Assembly: GCF_949628215.1 (NCBI RefSeq)
Contig: NC_134284.1
Coordinates: 4,261,350 to 4,325,349 of the forward strand
Direction of reading: 5' to 3'
From: Phalacrocorax aristotelis
Lineage: Eukaryota; Chordata; Aves; Suliformes; Phalacrocoracidae
Length of the DNA: 64,000 nucleotides
The position numbers and the translations under genes are program-made. The notes beneath the pieces were generated by a model. That model did no database searches. It saw nothing but the letters and a program-made list of their open reading frames with translations, and was not told the origin of the DNA. Positions 34,838-48,110 of this stretch are shown here, in pieces. How positions within the stretch are numbered: position 1 is the stretch's first letter; every line of letters begins with the position of its first letter.

Positions 34838-34905
34838 GACCCAGATTCTCAGCTGGTGCACATCAGCACTGCTATCCCGAAATAAATAGGCGTAACTTCA
34901 CTGAA
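34838..34905 (+). repeat. fragment of an ancient sauropsid interspersed repeat (half-palindrome family)
   Basis: GACCCAGATTCTCAGCTGGT followed by GCACATCAGCA and later AACTTCACTGAAGT matches a repeat I recall from bird, turtle and crocodile genomes (GATCCTCAGCTGGTGTAAATCAGC... CATTGAAGTCAATGG...). Only one arm is recognisable and it is diverged. I cannot give a library name. Confidence 0.45.
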
Positions 34906-37900
34906 GTGACTGAAACCTAAACTCAGACTCGTGGGTTTTGCCATCCTTGAGTGCAGTGCTTTAAAGCTTATGATACACACTTCTGTGATACTTTGTTTTG
35001 GTATAAACAAACACCACGCTTCTGATTCGAATTATAATCTCATTCACCCAGAAACCAATAGAGCTCTGCTTATTTATCCCAGCTGAGAGGATAGCCCAAA
35101 GGCGTTTCATGTTGTATGATAAAGTCACGGGCTGCAATTCCAACAACCCCCTGGCCCCCCCCCAGTCCCCCCTCACCCCACCCCGAACAAGGAGGTGACC
35201 CCATTGCTGCTGGTGCAATTACTTAGATGTGAAACAGTTGTTCAGAGAGTTTTGGATTCAAATTAGTGCCACAATGTTTATTCTGTAGTGAAGTGCTGTG
35301 CCTGCTAAGGCTTTAGTTGCTTCAGAAAGAAAGCAAGAGTCTGAGCTGAGGTATCGGTATGAAGAATTGGGCAGAAATTTGGGAGTAATTAAAGGATGGA
35401 ACACCTACCAAACATGTTGAATTGAATGTTTCCTGTAAACTGTGTGCAGCCACAACACTCTGAGTCACATTTAAACTCAGGATGGAATCCAGCTGCAAGG
35501 CCTGGATCTAGATCTGAATTTCTGCAAGTTCAAGGTTGTTGTGATCAGCAGAGCTTATTTGGTTCCGTATCTAATTTAAATGCAGAACTTTTAAGGTAAC
35601 TTCAATCAGATGTTCTTGGGATCTACTGGAATAATAGAGCAATAAAAGCTGAAATTAAACATATCTGATATTGTGTAGGGATTTTATTAGTATTTCAGTT
35701 TAAGGTTAAAATAGTGCTCTCATGCAGTCAGCCTACGCTAATAAATTAAAGCAGGGGAGTTTGCAAATGATTTAAAATCATGGATTACACATTCTTCCAA
35801 AGCAGAAGAAGAGAAGTACAGAAAGTTCATTTGAATTCTTAAGGCAGTGCATGTGGTGAACATTAGCTTTCCCTTTCTTCGTGTTTGGGTTTTGGTTTTT
35901 TTTTTTTTTCTTCTAGTTAAGGTTGGCTGATACTTTTTTTTTTTTCCCTTCACAAATACTGTACTGGTAACTGAAGATATATTCCACATGTGTACAACAT
36001 CGGGGTAGCAACAGCAGTGACACAAGGACCTTCTTTAGGTGTGGTGCATAGTAGCAAGGAAACATAACTGTGTACCTATTCAGGTCTCCCAGTGGGATGT
36101 TCCGCCGAAACTGCAAATCACTTCAGATGAAGGAACATGGCCTGGCAAGAACTGGGAACTGGAGGAAGAAAATAATGCAGTATTTCTGTAAAATCAAAAC
36201 AAAACCTGAAACAAAGAACCCAGTTCTTGCTTCTAAGTTTAACCTGTAGTATTTCGTTCAATATTCTGTCCTGATCAAAATCAGCCACAGGAGTGGGGCA
36301 GCTATCAGTTATCATGGTTTTTGTCAACAAAATGCCAAAATAATCAATGATCCCCTCACTCTCCTTTGTTACCTGTTTTCTTCATTTCAGCCAGGTTAGT
36401 GGTTATTTAGGGAATGTCAGCAATGACAATTCTGATAGAAACTCTGTCTCGTGTTTTTGGCTGGTGAGAAGGTATTTGATAAGAAACTGCCCGGTCAAGG
36501 AGAGAAAGCTGAGACATAAACCAACACCCAAAGGCTGTCTAGAGAACTGAGGTTTGTGAGTGCTGTGCTCCCCTGGCACAGCTGGAACACCCTGCTCGGC
36601 CCTGTGGGCTGGCCTCGCATTGCCTGGCTGCACAGCTGGCACGTTATGGATGGGAGGCTATCTCTCGCCTGCAGAAGCTCTTCAGTGCCCTGGGAAAGCA
36701 TCTTTACTCAGGGCAGGGAAGTGGGGAAACAGAACAAATTCTAGAGCAATGACAGCCCACCTGTGAAAGTCGTGTGGGACCCTCTCAGAGTGAGCAGGGA
36801 AGCTACAGCTTCTCTGTGCTCTGGGTTTTAGGCAGCACGTCAGGGGGGTGGGCGGTTGCTGAAGGAGGCTTGCAAGGTTCATCTGTTTATACCAGGTAAT
36901 TGCAGTTTGCCTGGTATAACGTTCTCAGTGAGCTGGCCGTGCTGTTCTGGCTTTTATTAAAGGAAATTCCTCCGTTCGGTTATTTTCAGAAGTTTGAAAT
37001 ACAGAAGTCAGACTAGCTGTAATCTCTGACCAAGCGAGGGTGTCTCCAGGCAGTTTAAGAACATACTTTTCAGGAGCTGCTTTGCCTCGAGTTCATGTTT
37101 GTCCCACCAGAGCAGAAGCACCTGCTACATAAGACTGCACAACTCCAAACTAATACTCACCTGTGACGCGTCACCTCCTTGATCATCAATCCTGAAGGCT
37201 CGAAGCCCATTTCTTTTTCCTCTTCACTCTTTTATTCTGACTTAAAAATTTACATGAGATGACTTACTGCTTTGCAACATGAAGTCTGTCACTTGTAGCA
37301 CTCACCTTTCTGATTTTCCCCGTACTGGTGATTTGGTACTATAGTTGCACTGGTTTCTGTGGTGTTAGACACGCTTATAGTTGTGTAACAGAGCTAATGG
37401 GATCCATAGATTTTTTTTTTTTTTTAGAGCCTTTAAGTGATCACATAATACCCGCAGATGCAGCAATGACTTGAGTGGTGCCCTCTCCTCAGTCAAGTTC
37501 AAAACTGCCAGCGTTAAGAGCCCAAAAAATCAAAAAAGAAAAAAGCCACGTGAAGCACTCTGGTACTCTCATTTTGGTTTCGTGGTCTTTCTTCAAGTTA
37601 TGTCAAAGAAAAGGCATTCACTGAGGTCTCTTAAATGTGTATATCAGGTGCTGGCAGCATCGAGTCTTTCTTTGTGTATCCTGCTTAAGAGGAGGATGAC
37701 AGCTGATGGATAAATCTTTCCAAAGAGGTCTGAAACAGGCATATTTACTGAACTGGATCTTTTGAAGACTTAAATGGTGAGGCTACATTTTTGCTTACCA
37801 CTTCTGTGTGAAATTAAACTATGAATCACTTCTGCCATGTCCTCTTTTTGCCTCCCTCCCAGTAATTTTCTATTTATTATTTGCATTTTAGTGGCGTGGA

Positions 37901-37999
37901 ATAGGGACCTCGAGTTTTTTGGATAGAAGGCCGTATCTCTAAGGACCCAAACTTTAGTGGACTCGCGAAATCCTGCATCAAATATGAAACTCGCAGAAA
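34906..37999. other. gene-free intergenic DNA
   Basis: No exon or RNA gene recognised. It contains a C-rich stretch at about 35153-35185 and T-rich low-complexity tracts at 35882-35911 and 35933-35946. ORFs near 36400-36770 overlap on both strands and look spurious. Confidence 0.6.
35882..35911. repeat. TTTGGGTTTTGG tract ending in poly(T)
   Basis: The same low-complexity type as at 16666 and 38535: GGGTTTTGG text running into a T15 run and TTCTTC. Confidence 0.85.
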
Positions 38000-38360
38000 G
38001 AACATTAAAAAATATTTAAACTAAGCGATTCATTTCTTACCATCTGGAAAAACCACAAACAGTGACAAAAGCAACTCAGAAATTCATATGCCATTAATAG
38101 GCTGACTGCTTCAATACAGAACGTTATGCTGCTTGTAGCAACAGATTAATGTACAACCAGTCACGACTGGCCTTTCAAACACACCAGAATAGACAATCCT
38201 ATATGTAATGGGGAATCGCTATACTATGATGTCCAAGATTTATGATGTTATGAACTATTGTTTTGACAATGGAAGAATTAACGAATGAGACAGATTTGCC
38301 TGAAGTGATGAACTATATGGTAAAGAAACATTAATAAAGATAAAACATTTGGAAATTCTT
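38000..38360. promoter_or_regulatory. candidate conserved regulatory segment
   Basis: A complex non-repetitive AT-rich DNA with many homeodomain-type words (ATGCCATTAATAGGC, AGATTAATG, AGAATTAACG) and ATTTATGATGTTATG. It has no coding character. Based on texture only. Confidence 0.25.
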
Positions 38361-38534
38361 TATGAAAAATAACATTTTTGCTCTTTTCAAAAGGAGCAAA
38401 AGAAGCCAGAAACATGACAGGTTTCGTCAAGAGAGCTGTTTGCAGATTAAAAGTAGGTCTGATTTTTGTTTTGCTGTGCTAGACTTCACTTCCCAAACCA
38501 CAGAAGAGTGCGGCAAGTGTTTTCAAGCTTATAG

Positions 38535-38570
38535 TGGTGGTTTGGTTTGTTGTTTGTTTTTTTTTTTTCT
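38535..38570. repeat. GGTTTG/GTTT tract ending in poly(T)
   Basis: GTGGTGGTTTGGTTTG followed by TTGTTTG and a T12 run; the recurring low-complexity type of this window. Confidence 0.85.
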
Positions 38571-41500
38571 TACATGGTGAATGTCATCTTCCTGCTGATC
38601 CTGTACATCATACCAGAATTGTTTGTGTCTGGATGAGTTCTTCTATTCAGCCTTCTGGTGTACTCGGAAAATAGTACGTAGGATCCATTGTGATCTTAAT
38701 GTCTGCCTGTTAAACCAGCAAGGCCTGCTGGTGTAATGAGCTGTGGTGAGAAATCAGGGAATTGGGGGCGTTCAGCACCATACAGAATTGGCAGCTGACT
38801 GCAAGCCAGCGTATGGCGGCGAGGAAAGTTGAAAGGCTGCAAACAAATGCACGGAACGGTAGGAGCTGAGACTCAAGATCCTTTGAACACTGAAGCAAAC
38901 GGGCTGCTCTGTAGAGGAGGAGTTCTTTGAAGGGGAGCTCTGACCCCAGTGGCTGTCATGCAGAGCTACTTGGTGCAAAACTTGGAATCCCCCATTTCTG
39001 AGTACCTAAATGCCTTCACTAGCTTAATTTTTGGAGTGCTTGGCACTTTCTGGATTAACTTTCTTCATGAACTCAGGCTACTCCAAATCACTAGATTATT
39101 TACCTCATGGTTTGAACACAAAAACATCTGGCAAGGAATCATAGATAAATATTGGGTTTAAAGGTTAACATCCCAGAAGGGGAGGAACTTGTAAGCGTAG
39201 AATTGTATATATTGGGCACCAACTAAAAAGGCATATCCAGAAGACTGAACTAAACATGAACATGAAAATTCAATACTGGTGTCAAGGACATTTTTAATGT
39301 ATCTTTCTCTCGTCCTTTTTTTTGACACTACTTTTGTGCTAAGCTTCTCTAGAGTAAGGTTTATAAACCAGGTTAGCTGGGCTGTAATGTTGAAGGAGCC
39401 TATAGAAAATGGATGTCCCGTTGAGAGTCAGGCAAAAATAGATTATTAGATCCCTTAAACTCTCTACTGAGTCTTTCCACTTAATTTTTGTAACATAGAA
39501 AATACACGCTGGTTACAGAAACATCTGTTTAATCAGAAACATTAGGTAGCTGAGTATGTGAAGAAAGGCTTCTCTATATTGCTAGTGAGATGAAAAGTCA
39601 ATCTATTTGTCTTCTCTTTTGTTAGCTTTTATCTTGGGTCTCTGCTATTCTAATCTTAAAGGTCAGATTGGAAAGGAATTAATTTAGATGCCTAAACTCA
39701 GAATACCATTCCTGTGGATCCTGGTTCCGGGACCTCATTTTCCAGGTGCCCGGGGCAAACAAGGCCTCAGCTTTTGACCCCCAAATTCCCCACAAGCCTG
39801 AAGTTCTGCTGCTCGCCAAGCCCTGGAGCACCTTGGTTGTATCACCATCATCTTGTCACCTTGTTCAGGCTTTTTCCTGGCTACGATCCAGAAGTTAGGG
39901 AAACTTCTCTGTGGGGTTTCAACTTTATGTTAATCTAAAACCAAGCCTACATATGGTGAGTCAATCAATCTCTACTTGAAGTGCAGTGATAGCAACTCCT
40001 TTCTTTATAGAACACATATGGGAGGAGAGTGAGTTGCTGTCCCCCCTCTTATACAATTGCATTTTGGTAAGTGCATTAATATGTATTTGGTTTTCTCCTT
40101 CATATGAAGGATAGATTTAGACTGACTGAAGACATATCTGAAACAGTACTGTGATGCTTGTTCTTGTTCCCACTTTCTGGCCCATGAAGCTTGAGTTCTT
40201 TCTGCATCAGAATGACTGTGACAGATGAGAGTGGAGACTGTTAATTGTGCCCACAGGTTCAGACTCCCACTCGTGTCTTTCTGATCCCAAGAAGGTGCTG
40301 TAACCACCTGCCTTTCCACGCAAGTGTCTTGAGAGAGGACTATGCATCTTCTGTACTTTGGAAGAATTCTCTGTGTTTATTGGGAAAGCATTTGTAGACG
40401 CTTACATTTAAGGCTTTGGATTACAAGTAGGTGGAGACACTGCTACGCCCTTAATGAAGATTCCTGCTTCAGGGGAAAAAAAGGATTTGCATGTAGTTCT
40501 CCCCAGTTTGTCCTGCTGCAATAGGTGTGTTGACTTTCAGGTGGCTGTTCAGTCTGGAGGTGGTTTCAAAGGCACCTTCTGAGGTGGATAGCTCCTTCAA
40601 TGAATGACATGGGGAGCTGAGGCCCCTAAGTAAAGGTTTCTGATTTCTTTCCTCGCAACAGTTAAGCTGCACAACATATGGTTGCAGCACCTCCTTGGTG
40701 CTTGTGTGAGCTCAACAGCATTTCATACTATGGACTTAGCTTTGCAGAATTGGTAAAACCTGCTTTATGTTCCAGTATGCATCACTGACTGAAGCTCTTT
40801 CTGTTGGGGACCGCTCCAAATGCTCTGCTAACAGTAAATATCCCACTGGGATTTTGCCTTACTGTCTACTATATCTCCTGCTAAACAACAGTCTGTATAA
40901 AGAGAAAAAAGTCAGCTTTATACCTGAACAAATCAGATGATATACAACCGAGTTGCTTCTCCTTGATTGAGAGCATCCATGTAACTGTCTGTGTCTAGGC
41001 TCTTAGATAAAAATAAATAAAAAATACAGCTGCATTTCATTTCAAATTGAAGCATTTTATAAAGCTGGGATAGGGATTTTCAAGAGCGTTTGGCAATTGG
41101 CTTAACTTAGATTCCTGTGAAATAATTGTAAGTGATGTCTAGAGGCAATGAGTTAAGCTGTTGCTGACTGCACTAGAAAAATCCCACTCTTGATTTCTCA
41201 ATTCATTTCTTGGAATAAATGACAACAAGGTATCTCTTGTATGTTGTAGTGTATGGATTGCCACACAGTGCTCAGAAACCGTAGTCCTTGTCTTTCTAAA
41301 TTAAGGGGTTAACATCCTCCCCTGAACATCATTGGTAGGGATAAATTACTTCTAAGAGCTCTGTATAAGGCTTTCTAGAACTGAGATAAGCCTAAAACAT
41401 TTAAGTTGCTAATTTCTGCTGCTAACAGTACTGAAGTTCATGGGTCAATTGAAAATACGAATGTGCGTGCTGGCTATTTGCAAAGTCCTCTTCACATTCA

Positions 41501-41625
41501 GTATATAGCAACCTCACTTTGCCTTGCTTTGGAGAAAATTTAGGCTGAGTACACAACAGGAACAAAAGTACAATGCAAATATTTTGGTTCGTGCAGCCGA
41601 AGATTGCCTCGGAGTGTTGTGTGGG

Positions 41626-41705
41626 AAACAAAACCAACCAACAAACAAAAAAAACCCCAAACCCCAAATCCAAACAAACGTTAAACCAAAAAAGCAAAAC
41701 ACAGG
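41626..41705. repeat. A-rich CCAAACC low-complexity tract
   Basis: About 80 nt of AAACAAAACCAACC, A-run, CCCCAAACCCCAAATCC and AAACCAAAAAAGC text. It is the plus-strand form of the recurring GGTTTG...poly(T) tracts. Confidence 0.9.
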
Positions 41706-43214
41706 AGTATAAAAACACAGCTATACATGGGACTTCGAAACTGAGGTACTGTCCGCTGTGTGTTACTCTAGTGCAGTCTTTGGCAATAAACTTAATTTTA
41801 ACGCCTCGGTTTACCTGTGTCAGAGGTGCAGTGAGAAAACCAACATCTTATGAGTACTGTTAGACTAGTTGCCTCAGAAGGATAGTCACCAACCCTTACA
41901 CAACACTAGCAGAACAAATGTTGATGTTCACTGGGACTTCTTAGCATGAGATTTGTGTCTCTGGAAAAATCCAAGTCTCTTTTGAAGCAGGTATCTAGCC
42001 TGAGTTTGTAGTTATTGCTGTCACAGGACTATTTTTAGCATCCTACTGGGCAGCTTTTGTTTGCTGTGATCTCTTCCTGCCTCGTTACCGTAGTCCATCT
42101 GCTCCAGTAAAGTTGAAAGTTAAATACCTTCCCAAGCGTATAACGTACCGAGACGCGCACTCAGAGCACCCTGCTGTTATTAATTCTGCTACTTACAACT
42201 TTAGCAGGCGAGCTGTCCCAGGCAGGCGTCTTCACAAAATTTCTAGCTTTGTACGTGTCTTCACGATGGAAGTTGTTTTCTCTTAGGCTACTCTGCGTGA
42301 CTAAATCGTTCCCGAGTCTCCGATGAGGTAACTAGATACTTCATTTCACACAAAATGGTTTTGTACTTCAAGCTATTAATTCTGATGGAAGTTTTCAGGA
42401 GATTGTCCCAGATGGAAGAGCTGTTAGGGCCAAAGCCTGTCTCCCTGCGTTGACAACAGAGGTAGCTGAGCTAGGGCATCATACGGGAGCTGTGGGATAT
42501 GCCAGTGATGTGTTCCTGACAGTACAGCCAGGAAAGCTGTCTGCATCCATAGAGCTTCAGCTGCATTCCTTAAGACTTAAGCTTTATTCTCCAAGTAAAA
42601 GAGTTTAGCATAAATTCACCATATAAGTCCCAGGTCTGTCTCTTCCTGATTAATCTGGAACCTGAGGAGAACATTATCTGTGGTTGGTTTTTTTTTTTCT
42701 TTTTAGTCCTTATTACCATGCTTGCTGGGCTTTTTGTCTTGCCACGCGATTAACCAGAGATACACCAGGTACTTTAAAGAGACATATCATCTTCTGGTTC
42801 AGAGGTTTCTGAATTCATTCTGCCTGAACTATTTCTGTGACAAATATGATAACTTTATAAGTAGAAAAGTAATACCTAATAGACAGTTCACTACAGGTTC
42901 TGATAGTCCAATTCTTGCCTTCCCATTTTACACGTTATGCTAGAAGTAGAAGTGTTCCTGGCCACCTTTGGTATTAACTGCATCTTTGTAACTCCATTAT
43001 ATTCAGAGTGTGTAATCAGTGACAGTCTTCTGAATCTGGAGGTATCATGTGAACAGACTTTCTGATGAAATTACCAGGCTTCTGACTGTGTCTGTCTTGG
43101 CCTCCTAGGGTTCCTGGCAATTTTTATTTTTTTTTTTTTTTTCATTCTTAAAGTACTTTAATTTTTTCCCTTCTTTCTTGCCTTTGCTATAATTGGGAAA
43201 TCAAGAGCATTCAC

Positions 43215-43274
43215 TAACCACAACAAAAAAACAGCCAAGCAAAAAAAAAAACCCAAACCGCAAACCAAGCACAC
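43215..43274. repeat. A-rich CCCAAACC low-complexity tract
   Basis: A runs with CAGCCAAGC, then A11 followed by CCCAAACCGCAAACC. The same family of low-complexity sequence as at 41626. Confidence 0.9.
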
Positions 43275-46200
43275 TTAAAATCCCTCAGTGGTACAGCTGA
43301 CATTAGGGGCACACGGGAAGTAAAGCATCGTTGTATTGCTATTTCATTATAGCTCTATTCATGGGTAGGTTCAAATATTTGTCTTAACCTCCATCTTATA
43401 AACTCTAAGTGGTTAGTTCACTGTAAGGAAATACAGAGACAGGTTAATAAAGTGCATGACAAGCTGGCTGTATTTCCCTTCATCCCTTCCTTCAGGTCAG
43501 CCAGACCTTAGCCCATGGAGATGCATCTTGTTTAGCTTTCATACGTTTAGAAATCTGGAAGAATGGCTGGGCTGTCTCTCGCGTGCAGCCCAGCAACACC
43601 ACTCATTCACTGATTTGAAAATTGTTCAGCATTTTGTGATCTGATGAGATTTATGTTTTGAGCTGGTTCAGTGACTCAAGACACATCTTTTAAAACATGA
43701 ACAAAATAATGTTACAATATGCTGTATATCAGCCAGCGAACAATTCTGGAACAAATCAGTTACATCTCTGAAAGCTGCAGTGGTTTTGTGTTTTTTATTT
43801 TTCTTTTCTTTTTTTTGACTGAATTCAAATAGTACCTTATGCTCCCTTTTCACTAAATGAACAATGGCGCACAGAGGTAATTTTGTCAGCTCAAAGATAC
43901 CTCTTATTTCATGACAAACCTGTGTACCTTTAGTGTGCTCACCTGCCATACAGCATACTTTGTGCCACTCAGCTATGTCTAAAACTTGCCAATATTCTTG
44001 CAGTATCTATATCACGGTACTTTTGACAGAGGCTATATACAAAGGAGAGAAATCTGTCATCAGCTCTGTTTTCCTTCTCCAAGCATTGACTTTGATATTG
44101 CATGATCAGAGCTTTAATAATTCTAAATCGGCAAATACATAAATGTTTTTCTTAAGTCCCTGAACGAGTGCCGATTTACAGCACAGGAGAAGACCTGGCT
44201 CCACAACTTGAGCAGATAAACTGAGCCGAGGGTGTTTCTGACGGAGGTATTGTTCCGGTCATGTGGGTGAATGGAACTTTCCAAAGCGAGAACGATGCAG
44301 AAAGATTACACAAACTAGACAATGAAACAATTATTTAAAAATATCTTCATTTTTAGCACATTGGCAAATGGAATGCATCGAGCTAAGTATACGAGTCTCA
44401 CAAGCTGCCTCTCAATCTGGACCTGTGGAGCTGAGAGAAAGCACTGCAGCGAGGAGAGAGACAGTGAGAAATCAGACTAAAACTGCAGATGATGGGAACA
44501 CGTTGTAAAACTGCTTTCAGACCCTGAGCCGGTGTGGCGAACCCCTTGTTCTGCTAAGGTCAGTGCTAGTCCTATTGCTGACTCAATGCTGTACAGCCAG
44601 ATGCTAAAACCAACTAACTCTATCAAAATAGAGAGTTATAGTTTGGTTCTTCCATCTTGGACTGTCAAGGCTTGGATCCAAACCTGGGATTTCATCCTTA
44701 GAAGGGCCCTGCCCTTTGTTTTTCTCCACTCCTGATCTGCATCAAACACGCCTCGCCAAAGAATTCAGGAAAATACTTTTTGGTATCTCTGAAGGAAATA
44801 CGAGGCCAAGAAGTGAGAAAATGCTTTGCTGTGTAGCTGTTAGTATTTATAAAAGCAGGAAGCCATCACTTACGGGCTTGCCATACAAGGGCTAAATAGA
44901 CAGAGGAAGTCGTGTTTTAGCATTGTCAGTGGATCAGTGGGAAGCACAGCAACGCCTTTGGCTAACATATTTAGAAGCACAACTTGCGCACATTAGGAGC
45001 TTTAAGGTGTCGTTGTTGTAAACGTGCTGGCTACTATGCCTCTAAGAATGCTGGGGTTTTTTATCCTAGGCTAAAAACCCATGGAAAGGGAATAGGGGAG
45101 ATTTAACAAATTGAATCAGATGAGAGAAAACAGTGAAAACACCACAAAGGAAAGAAGAATGGAAAACCCCATTAGTGAAACTGGAAATAAACAAAAAGAG
45201 CAAGTATCCCAGGCACAGCTAACAGAGTTTGCTGGGAGAATGACGTGGCTTCTGATTGAAAAGACAATGTCTTTTACTGAATGTAATGTTCCTGTCTCTG
45301 GGTAACAGGACACCTGTGTGCTGACCCAGCAAGGTGGGGACTTCCTGAGAGGGTCTTGCAAGCCAGGACTGGGCAAAGCGCAGCTGCCGTCTAAATCTCT
45401 GCTGACAGCGAGGATTTCATCTGTTGTCCTTCAGGAGGCTGCAGGTTGCCTCTCTTCACAAGCAGTCACTAAGCTACAAGAACAACTTTGGCCAGGCTTG
45501 GCACGTGAGAGAGGGAGGCTTTTGCTTCTCTTCATGAAGCAAGGAGACCTTTGGATTCTGAAAGGAGAAATGGACAGAAATAAACAGTGTAGTAGGGGAG
45601 AACGTAGAATAGGTACAAGAAGCACAGTATAGCACAATTTTTTTTTTTTTTAGGAAAATAAAATTAGAACTGAAGGTGGTGTTAACACACGAAAAAAATT
45701 TTTAGGAAAAAAAGCCTTATAGGGTGAGTGCGGAGCAGTTTCAATAGTGAAAGAGCACTGGGAAACGTAAAGCAATTCTGATCTCGTTGTCTAAGCACAA
45801 GAACTTAATTTTCTACTTGATGCTCACCGTGCCGGTGCTTGCCATCCTTGTGCCGCAGGACGCGCAGCTGCAAAATGGACACTCTGTGTCACTATCAGTG
45901 AAAGTCGCTTTGACTTTTAAAGAGGATGCCCCAGAAAGCAGGGATGAGACCTTAACCCAGCTTGTTGTTGTGACAAGACCTGAGCAGATGACCAACCAGG
46001 CTGAATATAATGCAGTGCCTATGCAAGAACAACGGGGTAAATGCTCGGCCATCAGCGTGATGCTGCTGAACACAGGTGCCAGTAGATCACGGTCTCTGAC
46101 CTAACCCAGTGATGCAGTGATGTAGGGTAGGATGAGAAGGAAACCAGAAGCAGACTCATAGCCCCTCGCACGTCTGGGGCAGAGATGAGAAAGTACGAGA

Positions 46201-47869
46201 AAATTCCAGTTGAGTTTGCTCTCTGAGCCTTCATGACAGAGCTCTTACAAACTGACCTCCTTGTATATGTACGTTCTTGTGTCTGAGTAACTCTAGAATG
46301 AAGGAAAAAGGCGCGCAGCTTGTAAAATGGAAATGGGAAGGCTGCAAATTACATGCTAAAGGCGAGCTATAACAAGCGATAACGTATTTTTCCCTCTGGA
46401 TAGACTCTTCAGTGTTACTTTTCCAATGTTACTTTGTCACCTGGGGCATAATTAAAACTCCCCATTGTTGCTCAAATGTTACTTAATTTTCTTCTTTGTC
46501 TGTGGTTAGTATTAGCTTTGAGTAAGTTACCTATCTCTGGTCAAGGAGCATAAACCAGTTATACATAGCTTTAATGGACAGGATTGTTTCAAGCTAAGTA
46601 CATCACGGGTTAGATAAATGGAAGGCAAAGGTAAAAATCTATGACACACCTACTTGTCATGCCAGAAAATGTTGCTGAGCTTCCAGGGGCTGTGAGCTGC
46701 TGGAGCACACGCAACTCGCACAACTCTTACGTTGCCTACAGCAAACCTTATAGAAAGGTTGGGTGAAAACTTGTGTCGGCTGGAGCCTCCAGCGTTTTGG
46801 CAAGTCGGCGTGAGCTGATCAGTACAGCCGAGTAATTGGGCTAGTGATAACGGATTTGTTAACGTAATCAAGTCAACCGCGACAATTGAGAGTTTGGACC
46901 TTCATGGCAAATGTACACCTAAGAACCTTCCTCCTACGTATTTTGTTCAGGTAAATGTTTATTTCACAAACCGAGCTGTAAGCCACGTGTCTCTGACTAC
47001 GAAGACTGGTGTTAGGGGTTTCATGAGCATATCCTGTGATGGATATATCCCGTTAGTGTTATGTTGTATTGGTGACAGCTAACCATCAAACTCACCCATG
47101 TAACAGACTTGAAATATTGAACGTCTTAACTTATTGACTTCAGCCAGATTACACATGTACAAAACTTTGTCAATCGCACCAAGTATTTAAGTATTTCCAA
47201 AGGCTGAGATTAGAATTCAAACTAAACTTAGCAGAAGGAGTTTGAGGTCGGCAAGTTAAAACTCTAATAATTCACTAGTGAGTAGTATGTGTAAGAAAGA
47301 TGAATTTGGGATGACTCCACAGAAGCCACCAACTTGCCACTGAGGGAATGTATTTGCAGGGATCTTGTACGTAAGATACTGTGTTTCTAAAACCAGAACA
47401 AAATAACAGACAAACTGGAAGAGACAAGTATAAAGTAACAAACATGATCATTTCTGCAAAAAAATGTTGGAAGAGTTTGTGGTGTTCAGTTGAGAAAACT
47501 ATTCAAATACGGAAAAGGTCAGAAAAAGAAGGCAGCCACCAGATTTATTCTCCATATTCATTTATAATTAGATGAGATGTAACAGGCTTATTGTAGCAAA
47601 AAAAGATTTAGGTGCGACACTGGAAAAATCTTTCTAACTAAATAAAGATGGGTAGGTGAATGGATTCTCATAATCTTTCTAAGCATCTCCATCACTGTTT
47701 TTTTTTTTTTAAGAACAGATTAGACAGACAATGAAGCAGATCTGTACAGGCAGTCTTGCCTCAGAGGAAGGATGAAACTCTGTCTTGAGACCCAACTGTG
47801 CCTACATTTTTTTTTTTTTTTTTTTCATGATATGTAGCCAGACTATTTTTTCTAATTGTATCTCATCAT

Positions 47870-48110
47870 TTGTATGTAATGCAATGCCAAACACATTAAA
47901 ATGAGGCTGCTTAAAGTGTGCATGGAAACAAACTGATTAAACTAATTTTTATGTTTTTCCACTCATTACGGAGCTATCATGCTGAGGCAGAATACAAAAT
48001 GGAGTGTGATATGAATGCTCATTATGGGAAAGAAAAAAAAAAATTAATCCAATATATCCATTTGTAATGGAAAACATTTTCTGGTAATAAAGCTTGCACT
48101 TCCACAGTAC
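47870..48110. promoter_or_regulatory. candidate conserved regulatory segment
   Basis: Complex sequence with CTGATTAAACTAATTTTTATG, CTCATTACGGAGC and TATGAATGCTCATTATGGG (repeated CTCATTA words at about 47963 and 48018). It has enhancer-like texture, no coding character and no repeats other than an A run. Confidence 0.3.

Larger units (their letters stand above)
38571..47869. other. gene-free AT-rich intergenic DNA
   Basis: About 9 kb without a recognisable gene. It contains two A-rich CCAAACC tracts (41626-41705 and 43215-43274) and T runs near 42689, 43128 and 45640. ORFs are short and unlike known families (the longest is about 105 codons at 45787-46104). Confidence 0.6.

Noticed and set aside
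45787-46104. 105-codon plus-strand frame with a hydrophobic start, considered as a small secreted protein
   Set aside because: An ORF overlaps on the opposite strand, there is no promoter or splice context, and no family resemblance.
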